This document shows, piece after piece, positions 46,882 through 55,878 of a DNA stretch of 64,000 nt. The DNA is taken from assembly GCA_947630215.1 (NCBI GenBank), contig CANRGX010000007.1:1-64000 (forward strand), given 5' to 3'. The first letter of the stretch is position 1. Each line of letters opens with the position of its first letter. The DNA comes from an uncultured Eisenbergiella sp. GTDB lineage: Bacteria; Bacillota; Clostridia; Lachnospirales; Lachnospiraceae. The position numbers and the translations under genes were made by a program. The notes under the pieces were generated by a model that worked only from the letters and a program-made list of their open reading frames with translations, had not been told where the DNA came from and did no database searches.

Positions 46882-48054
46882 TTATAGCTGCTCTCCTACG
46901 GCAACATATTCCTGATTCAACGCTCCCTCACCTTTACACCGGTCGCAGAAAGCAATATATCCATTTTCAAAAGCATTTTCTACATCAAATCTTAGCAGCT
47001 CCCGCAGCATCTCCTGCCTGCTTAACCGATTGAAAACATCAAGCTGTATAATTTCATCCTTAGCGCATTCCTTTACCGAAGCAATTCCCGCAATATATGC
47101 GTTCCCCAACTGTCCGCAGGGAAAGATCATTCCATCTATGAGGGATCTGCGATCTAATTTACAATCCTCATAACGCTCAATCAGCTGTTCTTTTGTTAAG
47201 CCCGAAGGCTGCAGGGGATTTCCCAAATCAATCCACCTAAGAGTTCTGCTGAACACATATTTTATTTTGCTGTTATCCAGTACTTTCCTCAATTTATCAT
47301 ATTGCGTATCAGACGTTAACGGATGCCCGCAGGAGGAATAATCACTGATAAAAAAGTTCACATGATAGCGCACCAGCGTTTTTTGCAGTTCCTCCGTTGG
47401 AATAACAGTGCCGTTTGTCACAAGAGTAAATTCCCCAATCTTCTGTCTGTAATTTTCCCCAATATACTCTACCAACTCCTTCAATCGGGGATATAAAAGC
47501 GGCTCTCCCCCTACAAGCCTGAACCGCGCGGTCCAGTCGATATTGCAAAAATACCTTTCAAGATCTGCTTTTAAGCTTTCCAGTAAACGGTTTTTACGGT
47601 TTAACGCATAAGGCATATACGCCGCGCATTTTTTGCATCTTAACGTACATAATGTGGTAATTGGCATTTCCATATAGGGAACGGCCAGCTTCTGTTGGTA
47701 TTCCCAGCCCCAATAAGAAATAAAATACTGGTAATATGAGAAATCCGTATTTTCTTGATAGCCCATGCGCTTTAATTCTTCACAGATCGCATTTCTTGTG
47801 ACAGGATAATGATTGGTTATTATGATTTTGTGTCTCCGATCACTTAATAATTGTTTGACACTTTTTACTTCGTACCCCGCGAAAGATTTTCCGCATATCT
47901 GCTCATTTCTGTCAACAATATAAGCGATTTTCATAATATCACCGATGGATGCAATCAACGACTCCGCAAATTCTGTGCACCCCCAAAGAACATAGGTTTC
48001 TTCTCTGTTAAAAATAGTCATCCAATCGGCTATTTGCCTTGTCTCCTGCCTCAT
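46882..48054 (-). CDS. Radical SAM protein with N-terminal nucleotide-sugar Rossmann-like domain
   Basis: A 390-residue protein. Residues 1-115 resemble the small Rossmann-like domain found in glycan cluster proteins (WGCTEFAESL, IVDRNEQ, GYEVKSVKQLL). The radical SAM core follows, with the 4Fe-4S motif C136-x3-C140-x2-C143 (CTLRCKKC), the GGEPLL motif and VTNGT. Late cysteines (FPCGQ and FCDRCKG) suggest auxiliary cluster ligands, as in SPASM proteins. The substrate is unknown; its place right after the ThDP enzyme gene suggests a step on the same sugar. Confidence 0.8.
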   Translation of the reverse strand: MRQETRQIADWMTIFNREETYVLWGCTEFAESLIASIGDIMKIAYIVDRNEQICGKSFAGYEVKSVKQLLSDRRHKIIITNHYPVTRNAICEELKRMGYQENTDFSYYQYFISYWGWEYQQKLAVPYMEMPITTLCTLRCKKCAAYMPYALNRKNRLLESLKADLERYFCNIDWTARFRLVGGEPLLYPRLKELVEYIGENYRQKIGEFTLVTNGTVIPTEELQKTLVRYHVNFFISDYSSCGHPLTSDTQYDKLRKVLDNSKIKYVFSRTLRWIDLGNPLQPSGLTKEQLIERYEDCKLDRRSLIDGMIFPCGQLGNAYIAGIASVKECAKDEIIQLDVFNRLSRQEMLRELLRFDVENAFENGYIAFCDRCKGEGALNQEYVAVGEQL

Positions 48055-48103
48055 CGTCTTGTTTCTCCTTTATCCAAATATGCAGGAAAATTGCGGCACA
48101 AAT

Positions 48104-49876
48104 TTATTCATTTTCATACGGCCACATTTTTTCCAGGGGGCCCGAAGTCATTTTCCCGTCTTCTCCTACGATTGCTTTTACTCTTGGGGAGACAGTTTCT
48201 TCCGGCAGTACCATCAATTCGCACAACATAGGTTCATCATCTGCCAGCAGCTTTGGCAGCAGCTTATCCAACTCCGTATTATTATGTATCTGATATGTCC
48301 GAAACCCATACGCTTCTGCGACTTTTGAAATCTCCGGCATAGTCAGCCCGCTGTTTTTGTCACTCGCCACATAATGTCCCGAAAAGTTATTGCGCTGCAT
48401 GGCCCGGATACTGGCATACCCGTCGTTATTCCAGATAAACATCTTGACGGGCAGTCCCAGCCGGTGCAGCGTCTCCAGTTCCTGAATATTTAATTGAAAG
48501 GCCCCGTCCCCGTTGATCAATACGGTTCTTCTTCTGTCATTCGCAATACAGGAACCAATCGCATAGGGCAGACCGAATCCCATGGAACCCAGGCCGGCCG
48601 CATTCTTCATCTTCTGTCCTTTTTTGAGTTGAAACGCCTGATATGTAATTTCACCCGCTCCTCCGGAGCTCTCCGGTACAATCACATCGTCCTCTCTCAA
48701 AAGCTCACACAGCTTTCCGATAAAGTAATAGGCGCTGACATAGCCGTTTACGTCCTTATGTTCTTTTGTAATAACAGGATATTTCTTTCTGATATTCCTG
48801 CAATATTCAATCCATTCCTTTCGTTCTGCCCGGATCCTGTCCGACCATACATCCGCAGCGTTTTCTTTCACCGCCTCCAACAGACCGTCCAGGAAATATC
48901 CCGCGTCGCATACGGCGTATGCCTCCTTTTCCATATCCATTCTGGCAATTTCGTTGGGATCAATATCGATAATAATTTTTTTTGCGCATTTTCCAAAGTT
49001 TCTGTCATTAAACGCCGTCACGCTCGTATCCAGGCGGCAGCCTATGGACAAAATAAAGTCGGCAGTCTGCAGGATAAGATTGGCTCCCCTGTCGCCCATA
49101 ATACCCGGATGCCCCACATATAAACCGTCCGTCTCAGCAAACATATCGATGGTCTTCCAGGTGGTTTCCACCGGCAAACCCAACTGTTCTACTAACTGAT
49201 AAAGCTTATCTTCCGCCCCGGATAATTTAATGCCGTTTCCGGCCAGAACAAGCGGTCTTTTACTTGTCTTTAACAGAAAAACCGTCCTGGCGATTGCTTC
49301 CCGGATATCCGGTTTCTCTGCCGCAGGATACTCAAAGCCCCGCAATAATGTCTCGTCCAGCAAAGCCGCCTGCACATCCAGCGGAATATCCAGCCAGACA
49401 GGCCCCGGCCTTCCGCTGGTAGCTTCGTAATATGCCCTTTCAAGGTGATAACGGATTTCCTCCGGGTTTAAAATCTGTACGGCATATTTTGTGATTCCCT
49501 TCACCATGGGAACGATCTGGACTTCCTGTGACCCGATCTGGCGCACTCCCTTATCGCCGACAAGATCGGCGCGTTTAGACTGCCCGGAAATAATGATCAT
49601 AGGGGTAGAATCAATCCATCCCGCCGTAACGCCGGTGATCGTATTCGTTGCACCGGGGCCGGACGTCACCAGAACCAGCCCGGGCGTATTGGTATGCTGA
49701 GCATAGGCCTCCGCGGCAATCGCAGCGCCCTGCTCATGTAAAAAGCAGACGTATTGGATTCCCGATTTTCCAATGGAATCATCCAGGTGCATCGCGCCTC
49801 CTCCCGGAAGCATAAACGCATGCCGGATCCCCTTCTCCTCCAAAAAACGAAATACGTAATCAGATAATTTTATCAT
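48104..49876 (-). CDS. Acetolactate synthase-like ThDP enzyme, possibly sugar-branching
   Basis: A 590-residue ThDP-dependent enzyme. The activating glutamate is in LHEQGAAIAAEAYA (about 48), the PYR domain ends near 170, and the PP domain holds the ThDP/Mg motif NGDGAFQLN...WNNDGY. It looks like the large subunit of acetolactate synthase, but there is no small subunit gene or other ilv gene here. YerE, a homologue in yersiniose synthesis, joins a two-carbon unit from pyruvate to a CDP-3,6-dideoxy-4-keto sugar; with rfbFGH just upstream, a similar C-C ligation on a CDP sugar is a plausible role (inference). Confidence 0.85.
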   Translation of the reverse strand: MIKLSDYVFRFLEEKGIRHAFMLPGGGAMHLDDSIGKSGIQYVCFLHEQGAAIAAEAYAQHTNTPGLVLVTSGPGATNTITGVTAGWIDSTPMIIISGQSKRADLVGDKGVRQIGSQEVQIVPMVKGITKYAVQILNPEEIRYHLERAYYEATSGRPGPVWLDIPLDVQAALLDETLLRGFEYPAAEKPDIREAIARTVFLLKTSKRPLVLAGNGIKLSGAEDKLYQLVEQLGLPVETTWKTIDMFAETDGLYVGHPGIMGDRGANLILQTADFILSIGCRLDTSVTAFNDRNFGKCAKKIIIDIDPNEIARMDMEKEAYAVCDAGYFLDGLLEAVKENAADVWSDRIRAERKEWIEYCRNIRKKYPVITKEHKDVNGYVSAYYFIGKLCELLREDDVIVPESSGGAGEITYQAFQLKKGQKMKNAAGLGSMGFGLPYAIGSCIANDRRRTVLINGDGAFQLNIQELETLHRLGLPVKMFIWNNDGYASIRAMQRNNFSGHYVASDKNSGLTMPEISKVAEAYGFRTYQIHNNTELDKLLPKLLADDEPMLCELMVLPEETVSPRVKAIVGEDGKMTSGPLEKMWPYENE

Positions 49877-49885
49877 GCTTTTCCT

Positions 49886-50944
49886 TCAATCCTGTTTTTC
49901 AAACATTTTATATTCCACATACTCTGCAATTACATGCCCTATAAATATGTGTGCCTCCTGAATCCTCGGTGTCACCAATGACGGTACTTGAATCATATAA
50001 TCTGCCACATGGTTCAGCTCCGGGGTCTCAAATCCTCCCATAAGCAAAACCGATACGATCCCGTTCTGTCTGGCGTAGCGCAGCGCTTCCAGTACATTTT
50101 TGCTTGTCCCGCTGGTGGAAAGTCCGATTAACATATCCCCCTCGCGCGCCTTTGCCTCTAATTGCCTTGCGAACACCCTTTCAAAACTATAGTCATTTCC
50201 GATTGCGGTCAGCGTGGAGGTGTTGACTGACAGAGCTTCCGCATTCAGTCCGGGACGTTCTCTGTAAAACCGACTGATAAATTCCGTTGCGATATGCTGC
50301 GCATCCGCGGCGCTTCCGCCATTGCCGCACAGATAAATACATCCGCCTTTTCTCAGAACCGAAACCATCCTCTCTCCGACCGCCATAACTTTGTCTGTCA
50401 ATTCCTGATCGGATGCAAGTGTTTTAAATATATTCGTGTGTTCCTCGATTTTCTGATAAAAAAAATGCTGCGTGCAGTTTTCGTTGTTATATCTCTCCAA
50501 TATGGAAATAATTTCCCAAATACATCCTTTTCCGCCATCATTATGCAGAATCATATCCGCAGCGTTTTTCGCCGCGTCGATAGCGTTGGCCGGACATATG
50601 CCAAGCCCCGCATAGGAAAGCGGCTCCACGTCATATTTTCCATCGCCGATATAACAGATTCTTTCTCTGCCGATGCCGGTGTTCTTTTCGATCCGCTGCA
50701 GAGTTTCTTTTTTTGATTTATTGCCGCGGTAAAAAGAATGCCAGGGAAACCTTTTTTCAAAATAATTCACAATGTCCGTGTCCTCGCCGGTAATGGCGAC
50801 GAGCTTATATCCCCTGCGATGCAGTTCAAAAATAGCATCTATATCTTTTAGATTAACCAGCTTTTGTTCTTTCCCGTCAGAATCAACGATGACGGAACCG
50901 TCCGTTATAACGCCATCAATATCCAATACGATTAATTCGATCAT
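49886..50944 (-). CDS. KdsC-like HAD phosphatase fused to GmhA-like SIS isomerase
   Basis: A 352-residue two-domain protein. Residues 1-150 are a KdsC-type HAD phosphatase (catalytic D8 and D10 in LDIDGVITDG, then AITGED and GDGKYDVEPL). Residues from about 160 form a SIS domain very like GmhA, sedoheptulose-7-phosphate isomerase (CGNGGSAADAQHIATEF; YSFERVFARQLEA; STSGTSKNVLEAL). The pair of activities, ketose-to-aldose phosphate isomerisation and removal of phosphate, fits either side of the NeuB-like synthase encoded 4 bases upstream. The exact sugar length cannot be set from sequence. Confidence 0.9.
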   Translation of the reverse strand: MIELIVLDIDGVITDGSVIVDSDGKEQKLVNLKDIDAIFELHRRGYKLVAITGEDTDIVNYFEKRFPWHSFYRGNKSKKETLQRIEKNTGIGRERICYIGDGKYDVEPLSYAGLGICPANAIDAAKNAADMILHNDGGKGCIWEIISILERYNNENCTQHFFYQKIEEHTNIFKTLASDQELTDKVMAVGERMVSVLRKGGCIYLCGNGGSAADAQHIATEFISRFYRERPGLNAEALSVNTSTLTAIGNDYSFERVFARQLEAKAREGDMLIGLSTSGTSKNVLEALRYARQNGIVSVLLMGGFETPELNHVADYMIQVPSLVTPRIQEAHIFIGHVIAEYVEYKMFEKQD

Positions 50945-50948
50945 AAAA

Positions 50949-51773
50949 TCAACCTCTGAGTTTTTTCTTTACTTCTTCTTCGGCGGCGGTCAGAACTTTT
51001 TCTCCCGTACCCATAATCTTTTCCGTCTTACGAATATCCCGAACCAATCCGCACAGCTCATGGGGCTCAATGGATGCTTTCTGATCGGAACCGTACATAT
51101 TCTTATCCAGTGTAATATGACGCTCGATGGAGGCCGCGCCTGCCGCAACCGCACAGATACTTACAAATATCCCTTTTTCATGTCCGCTGTATCCGACCTG
51201 GCAATGATATTTGTCTGCGAGTACCCGTATCAGCTTTAGATTTGCATCTTCCTCAGGCATAGGATAGGTACTGTTACAGTGCATCAGTTCAAAAGGACAG
51301 TTATGTTTCCTGAATATTTCCACCGCATGGTCAATCTCGGCATATGTACTCATGCCGGTGGCAATAAAGGTATACTTCCCCTCTCCGGCAATCTCCTCTA
51401 AAAGTTCATCGTTAACCAACATAGCGGAAGCTACCTTGTTAAATTTACAGTCGTACTGACGCAAAAATCTCTGGGAGTCCACATCCCATGCGGAGGCAAA
51501 CCATGCGATTCCTTTTTCCCTGCAATACCGGTTTATTTCATCGTACTCCTCCTTGCCAAACTCCAGCCCCTCCTTCTGGGCACGCTGAGTATTTCCCCAG
51601 GGGCTTTGCCTCGGGCTGTCCAGATACTCTTTGGAATACACCTTGTCCACAGTGCGCTTCTGAAATTTTACGGCATCACATCCTGCCGCTGCTGCGGCGT
51701 CGATCAGCTTTTTTGCAAGAGCCAAATCCCCGTTGTGGTTAATTCCGATTTCTGCAATAATCGTCGTTTTCAC
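50949..51773 (-). CDS. NeuB-like PEP-condensing synthase without SAF domain
   Basis: A 274-residue protein with only the TIM-barrel half of NeuB: IAEIGINHNGD at the start, ATGMSTYAEID, HCNSTYPMPEED and GYSGHEKG. The SAF lid domain that binds ManNAc in true NeuB is absent, and no second neuA or neuC accompanies it. It therefore probably condenses PEP with a different aldose or aldose phosphate. The start overlaps the rfbH stop as ATGA and the next gene begins 4 bases after its stop, tying it to the CDP-sugar and HAD/SIS genes. Confidence 0.88.
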   Translation of the reverse strand: MKTTIIAEIGINHNGDLALAKKLIDAAAAAGCDAVKFQKRTVDKVYSKEYLDSPRQSPWGNTQRAQKEGLEFGKEEYDEINRYCREKGIAWFASAWDVDSQRFLRQYDCKFNKVASAMLVNDELLEEIAGEGKYTFIATGMSTYAEIDHAVEIFRKHNCPFELMHCNSTYPMPEEDANLKLIRVLADKYHCQVGYSGHEKGIFVSICAVAAGAASIERHITLDKNMYGSDQKASIEPHELCGLVRDIRKTEKIMGTGEKVLTAAEEEVKKKLRG

Positions 51774-53125
51774 AATGCTTCTCCTTTAGTGCTGTTTACA
51801 ATCATTTTCACCATATAATCGATCCTGTCGTCTGTCATTCCCGGATATACCCCTACCCAAAAGCTGTCCCTCATGATCCGATCCGTATTTTCCAGAGAAC
51901 CGGCGACACGATACCCTTGTCCGCTCTTTCTCATTTCATCAAAGCAGGGGTGCTTGAGCAAATTGCCGGCAAAAAGCATTCTCGTCTGAATCCCTTTCGC
52001 CTCAATATTTCTCACAACACGGTTCCGATCCGTTCCTTCCTTACAGGTAATAAGAAATCCGAACCAGCTAGGCTCGGCGTTCTCACAGGCCTCCGGAAGA
52101 ATAAAAGCATTTTCCGTTCCCTTCAATCCCTCTTTCAAACGGTTAAAATTGTGCTTCCTGCGCTCCGTGAACCACGGTATTTTATCCACCTGCGCGCAGC
52201 CGACCGCGGCCTGCAGATCGGTGGCCTTCAGATTATAGCCAAAATGAGAATAAACATATTTATGGTCATATCCTGCCGGCAGTTCTCCATACTGCCCGTC
52301 AAACCGGTGTCCGCACAAATTATCCGTTCCGGACGGACAGATACAGTCACGTCCCCAATCCCGGAAGGAACGAAGTATCTTATGCAGTAACGGATTATCC
52401 GTATATACCGCTCCGCCCTCCCCTGTTGTCATATGATGCGGAGGATAAAAGCTCGACGTCCCGATATCGCCAATCGTTCCCGTATACTTTTGTGTACCGT
52501 CTATTGTATACTTCGATCCCAGCGCATCACAGTTATCTTCAATCAGCCACAATCCGTTTTCCTCACAAAACCGGCGCACATAAGCCAGATCGAACGGATT
52601 CCCCAAGGTATGCGCGAGCATGACCGCTTTTGTTTTCTCCGATAAGGCTTCCTTCAGCCTTGAGATGTCCACATTGTATTGCGGGATCGTCACATCCACG
52701 AACACCGGAACTGCCCCATACTGCAATATGGGGGTTACGGTAGTAGGAAACCCGGCGGCCACCGTGATCACTTCGTCGCCTCGTTTGATCCTCCTTTCTC
52801 CAAGCAGCGGAGAGGTAAGCGCCATAAAAGCAAGCAAATTGGCCGACGAGCCGGAATTAACCAGAGAGCAGAACCGAACGCACAGATAATCGGAAAGTTT
52901 TTTTTCTAATAAATCCGTAAATCTGCCGGAGGTAAGCCAAAAATCCAATAGAGCATCTGTCAGATTGAGCATTTCCTGTTCATCGTAAACTCTGGAAGCG
53001 TAAGGTATTCTATCGCCTTCCTTGAACGCTTTGAGCTGCTCCGGTTTCTTAAAATCGTTATAATAGTTTAGAATCAGTTCCTTGATCTGTTCTCTTGCTT
53101 GTGTCTCACTGTTCCATTTTCTCAT
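51770..53125 (-). CDS. rfbH: CDP-6-deoxy-L-threo-D-glycero-4-hexulose-3-dehydrase (E1)
   Basis: A 451-residue PMP- and iron-sulfur-dependent dehydrase of the DegT fold that starts C3 deoxygenation of CDP-4-keto-6-deoxyglucose. The PLP lysine of aminotransferases is replaced by histidine in FYPPHHMTTGEGG, the hallmark of E1. The [2Fe-2S] ligands are present: Cys in EDNCDALG and C-x-C-x7-C in DCICPSGTDNLC. All this marks a true E1 rather than an aminotransferase. Its reductase partner E3 (RfbI/AscD/DdhD type) is not seen in the window. Confidence 0.95.
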   Translation of the reverse strand: MRKWNSETQAREQIKELILNYYNDFKKPEQLKAFKEGDRIPYASRVYDEQEMLNLTDALLDFWLTSGRFTDLLEKKLSDYLCVRFCSLVNSGSSANLLAFMALTSPLLGERRIKRGDEVITVAAGFPTTVTPILQYGAVPVFVDVTIPQYNVDISRLKEALSEKTKAVMLAHTLGNPFDLAYVRRFCEENGLWLIEDNCDALGSKYTIDGTQKYTGTIGDIGTSSFYPPHHMTTGEGGAVYTDNPLLHKILRSFRDWGRDCICPSGTDNLCGHRFDGQYGELPAGYDHKYVYSHFGYNLKATDLQAAVGCAQVDKIPWFTERRKHNFNRLKEGLKGTENAFILPEACENAEPSWFGFLITCKEGTDRNRVVRNIEAKGIQTRMLFAGNLLKHPCFDEMRKSGQGYRVAGSLENTDRIMRDSFWVGVYPGMTDDRIDYMVKMIVNSTKGEAL

Positions 53126-53164
53126 TTTTCTATCCCTTGTATTTGATAGCTTCTTAAAGTCCCT

Positions 53165-54235
53165 TCATCCGGTTTCATCCGTTTTGCGTATATACTCTCC
53201 TATTTCCCTCTCCATCTCCCGGGCAATATCCCCTTTTTCCAGATACACACGGGTGAACCGGCAAGTCTGCTCGACGGCTTTAGCAATATGCCAGCGCGGG
53301 ATCCAGCCGATTTTCTGTTTGATTTTTGAGCAGTCGAGCTTCAGAAAATTGGCCTCATGCGGCCCGCCTGCGTCTTGGGCCTCCCAGCTCTGTTCCTTCC
53401 CCCACTCTTTGCAGAATAAGGCGACCAGGTCGCCTGTTGTCACACAGTCCTCCTCGTTTGGCCCGACATTGTAGCAGCCGGCATACGATATATCTTCATA
53501 CTGCGCTCTGGCAATCATCAAGTAGGCAAAAAGCGGCTCCAGTACATGCTGATACGGTCTGATAGAGGAAGGATTTCTCACAATAATCGGCCGTCCCTGC
53601 AGAGCGGCCCTGACACAATCGGGAATAATCCTGTCCTGCGCAAAGTCTCCGCCGCCAATCACATTCCCGGCGCGCGCTGTAGAAACCGCAGTATTGCGCT
53701 GTGTCAGAAATGAGTCCCTATAACAATGCGTGATCAGTTCCGAGCAGGATTTGCTGTTGGAATATGGATCATATCCGTCCAGCGGTTCATATTCCCGATA
53801 CCCCCAGGCCCATTCCCGGTTCAGATATACCTTATCGGTTGTCACATTCAGAAACGATCTGACGCCCCCGTTGTTTCGGATACATTCACACAGATTGACC
53901 GTTCCCATGACGTTTGTCTCGAAGGTGCCGGCAGGATCCTGATAAGACCGTCGGACAATCGGCTGTGCGGCCAGATGAAATACAATTTCCGGCCGTGCTT
54001 CCTCAAAAGCCCTCCGCAGTCTGTCACGATCCCGCACATCGCCAAACACGCTGTGCAGCTTACCGGCCGTTCCGCTCAGATCATATAAATTGGGGCCTTC
54101 AGGCGGCGCCAGCGCGTATCCGGTCACGTCAGCGCCGGCATCCGTCAGCAGCTTGCACAGCCATGACCCTTTAAAGCCGGTGTGCCCGGTAACGAACACT
54201 TTTTTGCCCCGGTAAAACTCCAACGTTTCCTTCAT
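53165..54235 (-). CDS. rfbG: CDP-glucose 4,6-dehydratase
   Basis: A 356-residue extended SDR. The Rossmann motif is VTGHTGFKGSWL, typical of this enzyme, and the catalytic Tyr and Lys sit in YDPYSNSKSCSE. It converts CDP-glucose to CDP-4-keto-6-deoxyglucose. The ATG at 54235 overlaps the rfbF stop as ATGA; an in-frame extension to 54316 lies within rfbF and is not needed. Confidence 0.95.
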   Translation of the reverse strand: MKETLEFYRGKKVFVTGHTGFKGSWLCKLLTDAGADVTGYALAPPEGPNLYDLSGTAGKLHSVFGDVRDRDRLRRAFEEARPEIVFHLAAQPIVRRSYQDPAGTFETNVMGTVNLCECIRNNGGVRSFLNVTTDKVYLNREWAWGYREYEPLDGYDPYSNSKSCSELITHCYRDSFLTQRNTAVSTARAGNVIGGGDFAQDRIIPDCVRAALQGRPIIVRNPSSIRPYQHVLEPLFAYLMIARAQYEDISYAGCYNVGPNEEDCVTTGDLVALFCKEWGKEQSWEAQDAGGPHEANFLKLDCSKIKQKIGWIPRWHIAKAVEQTCRFTRVYLEKGDIAREMEREIGEYIRKTDETG

Positions 54236-55008
54236 GTATCCCATACCTTCCACGGCGCTTCTCCGCTTTCCCACAAATCTTCCAATCTTTCCTTTTCCCG
54301 CAGCGTATCCATACATTGCCAGAAACCAGTATGCGTATAAGCCATAAGCTGGCCGTCTCGGATCATTTGATTGATCGGTTCCTTCTCAAATACAGTGTCA
54401 TCGCCTTTTAAGTACTGAAATATCGTCGGTTCACACACCATGAAGCCAACATTGATCACACTGCCGTCGGATTTATCCTTCTCCCGGAACCCCTCTATCC
54501 GATTATCCTTATCTATTTCCAGTACGCCGAACCGCTGTCCCACATTCATTGCCGTCACAGTGCAGCACCTTCCGTGCGACCGGTGAAATCTTACCAGTTT
54601 TTCTATGTTAATATCAGAAACACCGTCTCCGTAAGTCAGCAAAAACGGTTCCCCTCCGACATATTTTTCTATCCGTTTAATTCTTCCGCCTGTCATAGTA
54701 TCCAGTCCGGTATCTATTACAGACACCCGCCACGATTCAGAATGACTGGAATGTACTTCCATACGGTTTGCCTTCAAATCAAACGTTACATCAGAATTGT
54801 GGAGATAATAATTGGCAAACCACTCCTTAATCACCTGCTGCCTATACCCTGCGCATATAATAAAATCATTAAATCCGTAATACCCGTACAGCTTCATAAT
54901 GTGCCACAGGATCGGTTTCCCGCCTATTTCGATCATGGGCTTGGGCTTAAACATACTTTCTTCGCTGATTCTTGTCCCATAGCCTCCCGCGAGGATTACT
55001 ACCTTCAT
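54232..55008 (-). CDS. rfbF: Glucose-1-phosphate cytidylyltransferase
   Basis: A 258-residue nucleotidyltransferase that makes CDP-glucose. Signature: VVILAGGYGTRISEES (3-18), KPMIEIGGKPILWHIM, and YGDGVSDINIEKL for the metal site. The start at 55008 overlaps the preceding glycosyltransferase gene as ATGA and has GGAGA upstream. First step of the CDP-dideoxyhexose branch. Confidence 0.96.
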   Translation of the reverse strand: MKVVILAGGYGTRISEESMFKPKPMIEIGGKPILWHIMKLYGYYGFNDFIICAGYRQQVIKEWFANYYLHNSDVTFDLKANRMEVHSSHSESWRVSVIDTGLDTMTGGRIKRIEKYVGGEPFLLTYGDGVSDINIEKLVRFHRSHGRCCTVTAMNVGQRFGVLEIDKDNRIEGFREKDKSDGSVINVGFMVCEPTIFQYLKGDDTVFEKEPINQMIRDGQLMAYTHTGFWQCMDTLREKERLEDLWESGEAPWKVWDT

Positions 55009-55826
55009 TTTGATTTCTCCCGTTCTCCATCTGTAAACGCGGCGTATCTGTGCTTCAGATATATTTTTTCCAGCCATAACCGCCCGCTGTTCGGCACGAT
55101 CCTAGCGCATACCTCTTTGCCGTATGCCAGCAGAAGCCCCGCAAAACGTCCCGGTCCCGCTTTTGGCTGCAGACCATGCTTTCGCCTCACCGCTTCCGTT
55201 TCCCGATAGCGCAGCACGAACCGGGTAGAGGAAACACCCTGCAGGCAAAAGACGGCTATCAGCCTGTCCACATACAGAAACCGGGCCCCTTTTTCGTACA
55301 GCGTCAATAGATTGTCATAATCTGCGGCAATCCGATACTGCAAATCGAACGGAGTCTGCTTCAGTAATTCCCGCCGGATCAGACACGCCTGATGACAAAA
55401 CGGCATTTTCCGATTGATTGACGGAAAATCCGCCTTCCATACTGCCTGTCCCGCCTTTGCGCTTACGATGGCATCCCCGTACAGCACATCGGCCTTTTGC
55501 ACATCCTTCTTTCCGAAAATATCGGCCAATACATGGGGAGAGACAAACAAATCCCCGCTGTTCATAAAGAGGATCCATTCTCCCCGGCAGATGGCGACAG
55601 CCTGATTCATCGCATCGTATATGCCTCCATCCGGCGTATCCACATACCGAATCCTTCTGTCGGGATACTGTCTTATGACGGAATCGACGATTTCCGGTGT
55701 GGCATCCTTGGATCTGCCTCCTTTAATCACATACTCTAAGTCCCCATATTGCTGATCCAAAACGGAACACATGGTTTCCTCAATATGTGCCGCATCATTT
55801 TTCACCACAGTGATGACAGATACCAT
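55005..55826 (-). CDS. Glycosyltransferase family 2 (WcaA-like)
   Basis: A 273-residue GT-A enzyme with VSVITVVKNDAAHIEETM at the start, GGRSKDAT in place of the usual GGSTDGT, and a metal-binding region near FMNSGDLF. The family transfers single sugars during repeat-unit assembly. Overlaps rfbF by four bases. Confidence 0.88.
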   Translation of the reverse strand: MVSVITVVKNDAAHIEETMCSVLDQQYGDLEYVIKGGRSKDATPEIVDSVIRQYPDRRIRYVDTPDGGIYDAMNQAVAICRGEWILFMNSGDLFVSPHVLADIFGKKDVQKADVLYGDAIVSAKAGQAVWKADFPSINRKMPFCHQACLIRRELLKQTPFDLQYRIAADYDNLLTLYEKGARFLYVDRLIAVFCLQGVSSTRFVLRYRETEAVRRKHGLQPKAGPGRFAGLLLAYGKEVCARIVPNSGRLWLEKIYLKHRYAAFTDGEREKSK

Positions 55827-55878
55827 GCGTTCTCACCCGTTCCCCAAAAACAGAGTTTCCAGCCGCCTGCACCGGCCT

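Noticed and set aside
48104-49876. Housekeeping acetolactate synthase (ilvB)
   Set aside because: No ilvN, ilvC or ilvD nearby, and it is embedded among CDP-sugar genes; a sugar-modifying role is the better reading, though not proven.
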